Assembly (NCBI GenBank): GCA_963718315.1
Contig: CAVQZC010000013.1
Span: 310,001-374,000, forward strand
Length of the DNA: 64,000 bases
Source: CAVQZC01 sp963718315
GTDB lineage: Bacteria; Actinomycetota; Thermoleophilia; Gaiellales; JAICJC01
Direction: 5' to 3'
How positions within the stretch are numbered: position 1 is the first letter of the stretch; each line of letters begins with the position of its first letter. Under the pieces are notes generated by a model, which had not been told where the DNA came from, searched no databases, and saw nothing but the letters and a program-made list of their open reading frames with translations. A program made the translations under genes and the position numbers. Positions 57,752 through 64,000 of this stretch are shown here, piece by piece.

Positions 57752-57781
57752 AGTTGTAGCAACTTTTCTACGGTCAGGCAA
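57752..57781 (-). promoter_or_regulatory. dnaK promoter with overlapping inverted repeat
   Basis: On the minus strand TTGCCT (57781-57776), 17-base spacer, TACAAC (57758-57753). AGTTG-N3-CAACT (57752-57764) covers the -10. Neither the HAIR consensus CTTGAGT-N7-ACTCAAG nor CIRCE is recognisable in the gap. Confidence 0.55.
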
Positions 57782-57798
57782 GTCATCTTCAGTGGAGC

Positions 57799-57827
57799 TT
57801 GACACATAGCGACGCTAGGTATACGGT
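57799..57827 (+). promoter_or_regulatory. padR promoter, leaderless
   Basis: TTGACA (57799-57804), 17 bases, TACGGT (57822-57827), then 6 bases to the ATG at 57834. Perfect -35 consensus with leaderless spacing. Confidence 0.7.
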
Positions 57828-57833
57828 CTGAGC

Positions 57834-58163
57834 ATGCGAGCAGACAGCACCCAGGGCCAGCTCGAGACCCTCCTGCTCGGCGTGATGGCCGACGGGCCGG
57901 CGCACGGCTACCGGGTGATCGAGCTGCTTCGGGACCGCAGCGGCGGCGCGTTCGACCTCCCCGAGGGCACGGTCTACCCCGCTCTGCACCGGCTGGAGCG
58001 CGGCGGCATGCTGGCAAGCGCGTGGGACAGCGAGTCGGGACGGCGGCGGCGGGTCTACCGGATCACCGAGCGCGGCCACGCCGAGCTGGCGGGAAGCCGC
58101 GAGCGGTGGCAGCGGTTCTCGCGGGCAGTGGGCGACGTGCTGGGAGCGCCGGCCGGTGCCTGA
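57834..58163 (+). CDS. PadR family transcriptional regulator
   Basis: 109 residues. Winged helix: LETLLLGVMADGPAHGYRVI, FDLPEGTVYPALHRLERGGM, LASAWDSESGRRRRVYRITE. Usually represses itself and a membrane or transporter partner; here the overlapping next gene encodes a membrane protein with a HAAS-type domain. Confidence 0.92.
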   Translation: MRADSTQGQLETLLLGVMADGPAHGYRVIELLRDRSGGAFDLPEGTVYPALHRLERGGMLASAWDSESGRRRRVYRITERGHAELAGSRERWQRFSRAVGDVLGAPAGA

Positions 58164-58854
58164 GCGCGACCCCATCGACCGCTACCTCGACGACCTGGCG
58201 CGGGTGCTGCAGGTGCACGGCCCGCGAAAGCGCCGGATCCTGGCCGAGGCCGAGCAGCACCTGCGTGAGTGCGCACAGGCCCACGGGGCCGAGCAGGCGA
58301 TCGAGCGGTTCGGCTCACCCGAGATGGTGGCCGCGTCGTTCACGCCCGGGCGGCTGAGCCGCGCCTACGGCCAGCGCGACCGGATCGCGGCCCTCCTGCT
58401 GCTGGCGGCGATGGCCGCGTCGGTGCCGCTCGCCGTGCAGCTGCACAGCGATCTGGAGAAGGTGCAGTCGCACGCGTTACTGCCCTTCCTGCTCTTCCTC
58501 GCCCCCACCGCCGTCGTCGCCCTGGCCTCGGCCGGGCTCGCGCTTCGCCGCTCACCGCTGGGCGTCCGGTTGGCGAAGCTGCTGGCCGTGATGGTCGTCG
58601 TCACGGCGATCGTCACCGCGCCTCCGCTCCCACCCGCATCCGGGGTGTTCTCCGGCTACCACGCGGCCGTGGCGCGAGGAGTCGACGTCGCCGGCTGCGG
58701 CGGACGCGAGCCGTCCGTGTGTGCCTCCGATCACGCGAGCGAGATCCGCATCAACTACACCCTGGGTGCGCTCGTGCTGACCGCGTTCTACCTGTGGGCC
58801 GTGACCGGGTGGGAACCGCCGCGCCGCCGGCGCGGGCAGCCTCAGACGGCCTGA
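58156..58854 (+). CDS. HAAS-domain membrane protein, PadR partner
   Basis: 232 residues. N-terminal about 65 residues are a HAAS/DUF1700-type helical domain (IDRYLDDLARVLQVHGPRKR, AEAEQHLRECAQAHG). Four membrane segments follow (about 78-96, 108-128, 137-155 and 197-215), with two Cys in the loop before the last. GTG start 8 bases inside padR. Likely senses or transmits a signal with PadR (family inference). Confidence 0.75.
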   Translation: MPERDPIDRYLDDLARVLQVHGPRKRRILAEAEQHLRECAQAHGAEQAIERFGSPEMVAASFTPGRLSRAYGQRDRIAALLLLAAMAASVPLAVQLHSDLEKVQSHALLPFLLFLAPTAVVALASAGLALRRSPLGVRLAKLLAVMVVVTAIVTAPPLPPASGVFSGYHAAVARGVDVAGCGGREPSVCASDHASEIRINYTLGALVLTAFYLWAVTGWEPPRRRRGQPQTA

Positions 58855-58935
58855 CCGGGCGACGCCCTCCCCACGTGACGTGCACCAGCGCGACCTGCGC
58901 GACCTGACCCCGTTACGGGATGGGGTGGCGCGGGG

Positions 58936-58941
58936 TACGCT
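58936..58941 (+). promoter_or_regulatory. -10 box (TACGCT) of moaA
   Basis: TACGCT-CCCTGGG-ATG, 7 bases. Confidence 0.4.
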
Positions 58942-58948
58942 CCCTGGG

Positions 58949-59965
58949 ATGGCCTCCCAGCTCACCGACACCCTGCAGCGGCCGCTCCGGGATCTGCGCA
59001 TCTCGGTCACCGACCGCTGCAACTTCCGCTGCACGTACTGCATGCCCAAGGAGGTGTTCGGCGCGGGCTTCCGGTTTCTCTCCCGGGCCGACCTGCTGAC
59101 CTTCGAGGAGATCGAGGTGGTGGCGCGGACGCTGGTCAGCCGCGGCGTCGAGAAGATCCGGATCACCGGCGGCGAGCCGCTGCTGCGGCGGGATCTGCCG
59201 CGGCTGGTCGAGATGCTCGCTGCGCTGGACAGCGAGGGCCTGCGCGACCTGACGCTGACCACCAACGGCGCCCTGCTCACCCGCCACGCCCAACTGCTGC
59301 GCGACGCCGGACTGCAGCGGGTGACGGTCAGCCTCGACTCCCTCGACGACGAGGTGTTCGCAGCCATGAACGACGTCGGGTTCCCGGTGGCGAAGGTGCT
59401 GGACGGGATCGAGGCGGCAGAGGCGGCCGGCCTACCGGTGAAGGTGAACATGGTCGTCCAGCGCGGTCGCAACGACGGCTGCGTCGCCGACATGGCGCAG
59501 GCCTTCCGGGGCACCGGCAGGGTGCTGCGCTTCATCGAGTACATGGACGTCGGAACCACCAACGGCTGGCGGATGGACGACGTCGTGCCGGCCACGGAGA
59601 TCCTGGCGAAGCTGGAGGAGCGGTGGCCACTCGAGCCGCTGGCCCCGCGCTACCCGGGCGAGGTGGCCAAGCGCTGGCGCTACCGCGACGGGATGGGCGA
59701 GGTCGGCGTCATCGCCTCGGTCACCCAGCCGTTCTGCGGCGGCTGCACGAGGCTGCGACTCTCGGCCGAAGGCCGGCTCTACACCTGTTTGTTCGCCGCC
59801 CAGGGCACCGACGTCCGCGCCGCCCTCCGCGAAGGCGGAGGCGCCGCCGACGTGGCCGAGATCGCCGACCGGCTGTGGCGGCGCAGAGACGACCGCTACT
59901 CCGAGATCCGCTCCGCGGGCGGAGCAGGTGCGCCACATGTGGAGATGTCCCACATCGGCGGCTGA
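58949..59965 (+). CDS. moaA: GTP 3',8-cyclase (molybdenum cofactor synthesis)
   Basis: First step to molybdopterin, radical SAM. 338 residues. First Fe-S cluster CNFRCTYC (Cys24, 28, 31), KIRITGGEPLLRRDL, second C-terminal cluster QPFCGGCTRLRLSAEGRLYT plus later Cys, and the GG C-terminus (SHIGG) required in the family. Start 58949 chosen over an upstream in-frame ATG at 58880. No other moa genes are nearby. Confidence 0.95.
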   Translation: MASQLTDTLQRPLRDLRISVTDRCNFRCTYCMPKEVFGAGFRFLSRADLLTFEEIEVVARTLVSRGVEKIRITGGEPLLRRDLPRLVEMLAALDSEGLRDLTLTTNGALLTRHAQLLRDAGLQRVTVSLDSLDDEVFAAMNDVGFPVAKVLDGIEAAEAAGLPVKVNMVVQRGRNDGCVADMAQAFRGTGRVLRFIEYMDVGTTNGWRMDDVVPATEILAKLEERWPLEPLAPRYPGEVAKRWRYRDGMGEVGVIASVTQPFCGGCTRLRLSAEGRLYTCLFAAQGTDVRAALREGGGAADVAEIADRLWRRRDDRYSEIRSAGGAGAPHVEMSHIGG

Positions 59966-60022
59966 TCCCCTCGTACATTGGCGTAGCGTCGGTCCACGTC
60001 CGCATTCGCCCGCCGCGTCGGG

Positions 60023-60028
60023 TAGCAT
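60023..60028 (+). promoter_or_regulatory. -10 box (TAGCAT) of the PAP2 gene
   Basis: TAGCAT-TTATTGG-ATG, 7 bases. Confidence 0.45.
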
Positions 60029-60035
60029 TTATTGG

Positions 60036-60887
60036 ATGAGCACCCTTGTCTCGGCACGGTCCCATGCCGAAAAGGGCAGGTCTGTCACCTCCCGAACCGG
60101 CAAGATCCTTCCCAAAGGCTGGCCCGATTTCCTGTTCCAGCTGGGGCTGTTCGTGGTCGCGGACATCTTCTACGAGCTCTCGCGCACGCTGGCCAAGGGC
60201 AACATCGCCGCGGCGTTCGTCCACGCCCGGGACATCGTCCACGTCGAGAGGTCGCTGGGCGTGTTCACGGAGCTGGACGTCCAGAAGTTCGCGCTCTCGC
60301 ACACCTGGCTGCTGTCGATCGCGGACTTCACGTACTTCCACGCCCATTTCGCGATCACGGTGCTCTTCATGTTCTGGCTCTACCTGCGCCGGAACCACTA
60401 CTACTACTTCGTCCGCAACATCATCTTCGCGGCAAACATCCTGGCCCTGATCGGCTACATCAGCTACCCGGCGGCCCCGCCGCGGATGCTGACCGACCTT
60501 GGGTTCACGGACACGCTCGAGCGGTTCGCGACGCTGAACCACGATTCCGGCGTGATCGCACTGCTGGCAAACCCGTTCGCCGCGGTCCCAAGCCTCCACA
60601 CCTGCTACGCCCTGATCATCGGGATCACGTGCTTCTACCTGCTCCCCTGGCGGTGGTTCCGCATCCTGGCGCTGTTCTACCCGGTGCTGATCGTGTTCTC
60701 GATCGTCGCCACCGGCAACCACTTCTGGACCGACGCCGTGCTGGGCGCCGTCGTCGCGAGCATCGCACTGGGCGCGGCGTGGCTGATCGAGCGGCGCTGG
60801 CCGAGCCTTCCCGAGTCGCCGCCCGCAAGCGGCTGCACGTCGAGCGCGGCATCGGAGTCGGCGTCTCGACGCCCGGTCGGTCACTAG
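60036..60887 (+). CDS. PAP2 superfamily membrane protein (Aur1-like)
   Basis: 283 residues, about six membrane segments (about 30-48, 95-115, 128-147, 185-203, 208-228, 235-252). PAP2 motifs: NPFAAVPSLHTCYALIIG (motif 2 with Ser-x-His) and VATGNHFWTDAVLGAVVASI (motif 3 with catalytic His and Asp). Aur1/inositolphosphotransferase-like subgroup. The next genes make inositol lipids, so it may transfer or remove inositol phosphate (inference). Confidence 0.8.
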   Translation: MSTLVSARSHAEKGRSVTSRTGKILPKGWPDFLFQLGLFVVADIFYELSRTLAKGNIAAAFVHARDIVHVERSLGVFTELDVQKFALSHTWLLSIADFTYFHAHFAITVLFMFWLYLRRNHYYYFVRNIIFAANILALIGYISYPAAPPRMLTDLGFTDTLERFATLNHDSGVIALLANPFAAVPSLHTCYALIIGITCFYLLPWRWFRILALFYPVLIVFSIVATGNHFWTDAVLGAVVASIALGAAWLIERRWPSLPESPPASGCTSSAASESASRRPVGH

Positions 60888-60930
60888 CCTGAGAGGTCGC
60901 AAGGGTTGCGCACCGAGATAGCGTGCGTGG

Positions 60931-60936
60931 TATAGT
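60931..60936 (+). promoter_or_regulatory. -10 box (TATAGT), leaderless start of the PIP synthase gene
   Basis: TATAGT-GATCGG-ATG, exactly 6 bases. Confidence 0.6.
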
Positions 60937-60942
60937 GATCGG

Positions 60943-61563
60943 ATGGCCACGGCCCTCGAAAGGATAAAGACCGGTTACACGAACGGCGGGCGGTCGCTCG
61001 GCATGCAGTTCATGTCGCGATTCCGCTCTGTCCCGGTCACTCCCAACCAGCTGACCGTCGTCGGCTTCTCGCTGAACGTCGTCGCTGCCGTCCTGATCTA
61101 CGAAGAGCACTGGGTGTGGGCGACCATCGTCTTCGTCCTGGGCAGCGTCTTCGACATCCTCGACGGCGCCCTGGCCCGCGCGCACGCCAAGCTGACGCCG
61201 TTCGGCGGGTTCCTCGACTCGACCACCGACAGGATGTCCGAGGGCTTCATCCTCGGCTCGATCGCACTGGTGCTGGCGCGCCAGGACGAGACGCTGGCGC
61301 TGGCCTGCGTATTCGTCGCTCTGGTCGGCTCGTTCCTGGTCAGCTACACGCGCGCCAAGGCCGAGGCGATCGGCCTGCGCGGAGACGTCGGCCTGATGGC
61401 CCGTGCCGAGCGGATCGTGCTGATCGCAGTGGTCCTGCCGTTTGCCGGCCACGGCGCGCTCCCCTGGGGCATCTACCTGCTGGCCGTGCTGACCTCACTC
61501 ACCGTCGTCCAGCGAATCGCATTTGTGCACAAGCAACTCAAACAGAAGGAAGCGGAGGGATAG
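60943..61563 (+). CDS. CDP-alcohol phosphatidyltransferase, probable phosphatidylinositol-phosphate synthase
   Basis: 206 residues, about six membrane segments. The family signature D-x2-DG-x2-AR-x8-9-G-x3-D-x3-D appears as DILDGALARAHAKL then GGFLDSTTD near residue 70. In actinobacteria the enzyme uses CDP-diacylglycerol plus inositol 1-phosphate; the next gene makes that substrate, which supports the call. Confidence 0.88.
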   Translation: MATALERIKTGYTNGGRSLGMQFMSRFRSVPVTPNQLTVVGFSLNVVAAVLIYEEHWVWATIVFVLGSVFDILDGALARAHAKLTPFGGFLDSTTDRMSEGFILGSIALVLARQDETLALACVFVALVGSFLVSYTRAKAEAIGLRGDVGLMARAERIVLIAVVLPFAGHGALPWGIYLLAVLTSLTVVQRIAFVHKQLKQKEAEG

Positions 61564-61565
61564 GC

Positions 61566-62723
61566 ATGGCCCAGTCGGCCTCGCAGAACGGTCATTCAGC
61601 GCGCTCGGGCAAGGTTCGAGTCGCCATTGTCGGCGTCGGCAACTGTGCCTCGTCGTTCGTCCAGGGCGTCGAGTACTACCGCAACGCCAAGGCGGGCGAC
61701 ACGGTCCCCGGTCTGATGCACGTCGACCTGGGCGGCTACCACATCTCCGACATCGAGTTCAGCGCAGCGTTCGACGTCGACGCGGACAAGGTCGGCAAGG
61801 ACCTCGGCGAGGCGATCTTCAGCGGCCAGAACAACACGGTCAAGTTCTCGGAGGTTCCCAAGCTCGGAGTCCAGGTGCAGCGCGGGATGACCCACGACGG
61901 CATCGGCAAGTACCTCTCCGAGGTCATCACCAAGGCGCCGGGCGAGACCGCGGACGTCGTACGGATCCTGCAGGAGACCAAGACCGACGTGGTCGTGTCG
62001 TACCTCCCGGTGGGCTCCGAGGAGGCCACCAAGTGGTACGTCGAGCAGGTGCTCGCCGCCGGCTGCGGCTTCGTCAACTGCATCCCCGTGTTCATCGCCC
62101 GCGAGCCCTACTGGCGGCGCCGGTTCGAGGACAAGGGTCTGCCGATCGTCGGCGACGACATCAAGTCGCAGGTCGGCGCCACCATCGTCCACCGCAAGCT
62201 GGCGCGGCTGTTCCAGGACCGCGGCGTCAAGCTCGAGCGGACGCACCAGCTCAACGTGGGCGGGAACACCGACTTCCTGAACATGCTCGAGCGGGAGCGG
62301 CTGGAGAGCAAGAAGATCTCCAAGACCAACGCCGTCACCTCGCAGCTCGACTACGACATGGGCGCGAAGAACGTCCACATCGGCCCCTCCGACTACGTGC
62401 CGTGGCTCGAGGACCGCAAGTGGGCCTACATCCGGCTCGAGGGCCGCTCGTTCGGCGACGTTCCCCTGAACATCGAGATGAAGCTCGAGGTGGTCGACTC
62501 CCCCAACTCGGCGGGCATCGTCATCGACGCCGTGCGGTTGTGCAAGCTCGGCCTGGACAACGGCCTGTCCGGCGCGCTGGAGTGGCCCTCGGCGTACTTC
62601 ATGAAGTCGCCTCCGGTGCAGCATCCCGACGACCGCTGCCACGACGAGGTTGAGCGGTTCATCGAGGTCTACGGCCACAAGCCCAAGAAGAGCAAGAAGG
62701 ACCTCGCCGAGGCCAAGAGCTAG
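61566..62723 (+). CDS. ino1: Inositol-3-phosphate synthase (inositol-1-phosphate synthase)
   Basis: Converts glucose 6-phosphate to inositol phosphate, NAD-dependent. 385 residues. Actinobacterial-type start: VRVAIVGVGNCASSFVQGVE (NAD loop GxGxxxxxx), SYLPVGSEEATKWYVEQVL, and CIPVFIA. KSQVGATIVHRKLA and NVGGNTDFLNML follow, with K-rich C-terminus. Start has GGAGG 7 bases upstream. Coupled two bases after the PIP synthase. Confidence 0.95.
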   Translation: MAQSASQNGHSARSGKVRVAIVGVGNCASSFVQGVEYYRNAKAGDTVPGLMHVDLGGYHISDIEFSAAFDVDADKVGKDLGEAIFSGQNNTVKFSEVPKLGVQVQRGMTHDGIGKYLSEVITKAPGETADVVRILQETKTDVVVSYLPVGSEEATKWYVEQVLAAGCGFVNCIPVFIAREPYWRRRFEDKGLPIVGDDIKSQVGATIVHRKLARLFQDRGVKLERTHQLNVGGNTDFLNMLERERLESKKISKTNAVTSQLDYDMGAKNVHIGPSDYVPWLEDRKWAYIRLEGRSFGDVPLNIEMKLEVVDSPNSAGIVIDAVRLCKLGLDNGLSGALEWPSAYFMKSPPVQHPDDRCHDEVERFIEVYGHKPKKSKKDLAEAKS

Positions 62724-62742
62724 GCAGGCGGAGACTCCGTCA

Positions 62743-64000
62743 GTGGCCGGCGAGCTGGATATTTGCCTCGTCTGCCCGTACGCGCTGGCTGCCGGCCACC
62801 CGGTCGCCGAGCACGTACGCGCCGTATCCCGTGAGCTTGCTGGGCGCGGGCACCGAGTGACGGTGCTCGCGCCCAGCGCGTCCTCGGAGGCGCTGCGCAG
62901 CGGGCGCCGCAGGCTGCGGGAGCTCGCGGAGGGCAACGGCGACGTGCTGCGGGCGCTCCCGGGCGAGCCGCTGGCGGTTGCCGTCGGCCCGGCGATCCCC
63001 CACGGCAGCCGCGGCCGGCACAGCGGCGCCGGGCTCCCCGTGGCCACGTCGGCAAACGTGGCGCTGGCGGTCGGTAGCACCCGCTTCGACATCGTCCACG
63101 TCCACGAACCGCTCCTGCCGGGTGTCTCCCCCGCCGCGCTCAAGCACAGCCGCGGCCTGACGGTGGCGACGTTCCACGCCGAGTTCGAGCGGGCGATCAA
63201 CTACCCGCTGCGAGGCGGCAAGCGGAAGCGGCTGGGCGGTCGCATCGACGCCCTGATCGCGACCAGCCAGGCGGCGGCCAGGCGCGCAGCCGAGGTCTAC
63301 CCCGGCGAGTACCGCGTGATCCCGGCCGCAATCGACCCCAGCTTCGTGCCCGGCTCGAAGCGGGAGCCCGAGCTCGTGGTGTGCGAGTGGAGCACCGAGT
63401 CGCGCGGCGTTGTCCGTGCCCTCGTCCGCCTCGCCGCCTCGCGGCCCCAGATGCGCCTGACGCTGCTCCGCGACCGTCGCGGCCGGCGTCCGCTGCGGCC
63501 GTACGTCCCGGTCGATGCGCGGGGCCGGGTGCACACCGTCAGCACCAGCAGCGTGGCGGAGCGTGCCGAGCTGCTGGGCCGCGCTGCGGTGGCGGTCAGC
63601 CTCGCCGGCGGCGACAGCTCGACGGCCTGGGAAGCGCGAGCGTGCGGGTGCGCGGTCGTGTCGCCGGACGGCATGGCGGGCCTGCCCTTCGCCGTCGACC
63701 AGCCGGCGCTGGCGGCTGCGGCGACGGCCCGCCTGCTCGACGACCCCGACCTGCTCGGACGCCTGTCCGCCGAGAGCCTGGCGGCGGCGGGGGAACGTTC
63801 GCCGGAGCGCGTGGGCGGCGAGCTCGAGGAGCTCTACCAGGGGTTGCTGAGCAGACGACGCGCCGCCGAGCGCCGCTCGCGCCCGGCCGACCGGTCGCTG
63901 ATCGACGTCGACCTGCACATGCACACGTCGCACTCCCATGACTGTGCGACGGAGCCGGAGGCGCTGGTCGACCATTGCATCGCGCAGGGGCTGGGCGCGA
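62743..64000 (+). CDS. GT4 glycosyltransferase fused to a PHP domain, cut at window edge
   Basis: 419 codons visible, frame open. Residues 1-375 form a GT-B glycosyltransferase: LDICLVCPYALAAGHPVAEH, VHVHEPLLPGVSPAAL (PimA-like), ATFHAEFERA, YRVIPAAIDPSF, GGDSSTAWEARACGCAVVSP. After an Arg-rich linker, from residue about 388, IDVDLHMHTSHSHDC is the PHP-domain start with metal-binding HxH (His392, 394). The rest of the PHP domain lies beyond the window. Same direction as ino1 and PIP synthase, so possibly an inositol-lipid mannosyl-type transferase (inference). GTG start, GGAG 9 bases upstream. Confidence 0.8.
   Translation, partial: MAGELDICLVCPYALAAGHPVAEHVRAVSRELAGRGHRVTVLAPSASSEALRSGRRRLRELAEGNGDVLRALPGEPLAVAVGPAIPHGSRGRHSGAGLPVATSANVALAVGSTRFDIVHVHEPLLPGVSPAALKHSRGLTVATFHAEFERAINYPLRGGKRKRLGGRIDALIATSQAAARRAAEVYPGEYRVIPAAIDPSFVPGSKREPELVVCEWSTESRGVVRALVRLAASRPQMRLTLLRDRRGRRPLRPYVPVDARGRVHTVSTSSVAERAELLGRAAVAVSLAGGDSSTAWEARACGCAVVSPDGMAGLPFAVDQPALAAAATARLLDDPDLLGRLSAESLAAAGERSPERVGGELEELYQGLLSRRRAAERRSRPADRSLIDVDLHMHTSHSHDCATEPEALVDHCIAQGLGA

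Noticed and set aside
57702..57833. HAIR or CIRCE operator for dnaK
   Set aside because: No match near consensus found on either strand; only an AGTTG-N3-CAACT repeat.

Overview
The window is high-GC bacterial chromosome, densely packed, with short or overlapping gene junctions. A dnaK-grpE-dnaJ-hspR-clpB operon, a phosphatidylinositol pathway (PIP synthase plus inositol-phosphate synthase), PimA-like glycosyltransferases, Ku/LigD and a MerR-type HspR point to Actinomycetota. The AbrB-type regulator, the Firmicutes-like gene order on the left and the absence of mycolata or Streptomyces hallmarks suggest a deep-branching class such as Thermoleophilia (inference; no marker for formal placement is present). 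There is no sign of a prophage, plasmid, transposase or CRISPR array. No stretch longer than about 290 bases lacks a gene.

Left part (1-10500): prs, glmU, a tRNA-Gln, a small membrane protein, ispE, rsmA, tatD and metG run leftwards. An AbrB-like regulator and rsmI/ROK glucokinase follow. This block keeps the order known from Bacillus (rsmI-abrB-metG-tatD-rsmA-ispE-glmU-prs). Next come an LCP cell-wall ligase, an FmdB zinc ribbon with a CIRCE-like site, a GT4 glycosyltransferase and a polysaccharide deacetylase fused to a flippase-like membrane domain.

Middle part (13500-32100): hisA diverges from a TrpR-like regulator (YerC/HisR type) followed by hisG, a hisC-hisB fusion, hisH, hisF and hisIE. 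Both directions start from superposed palindromes. A lipoprotein, a cupin-TPR protein, LigD, a TadG/vWA protein and Ku (NHEJ) follow. Then comes a leftward argC-argJ-argB-argR-argG-argH-lysA operon.

Right part (32000-64000): envelope genes (phosphodiesterase, Wzx-like flippase, large membrane protein, UDP-sulfoquinovose-synthase-like SQD1 homologue, DUF2304-GT2, O-antigen-ligase-like protein, epimerase). A LysR/serine-glyoxylate aminotransferase/malyl-CoA-lyase unit, an ECF sigma factor, psuG and a PQQ-propeller protein flanked by two copies of a hairpin repeat lie among them. The chaperone operon, PadR, moaA and the inositol-lipid cluster follow, ending in a GT4-PHP fusion cut by the window edge.

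Two window-wide patterns matter. First, many first-of-operon genes have a TANNNT -10 element ending exactly 6 bases (sometimes 7) before the start codon, so leaderless mRNAs seem common. Second, eight genes are broken by nine single-base indels, including essential his and arg genes; the sequence itself probably contains assembly errors, and those proteins should be read through the shifts.
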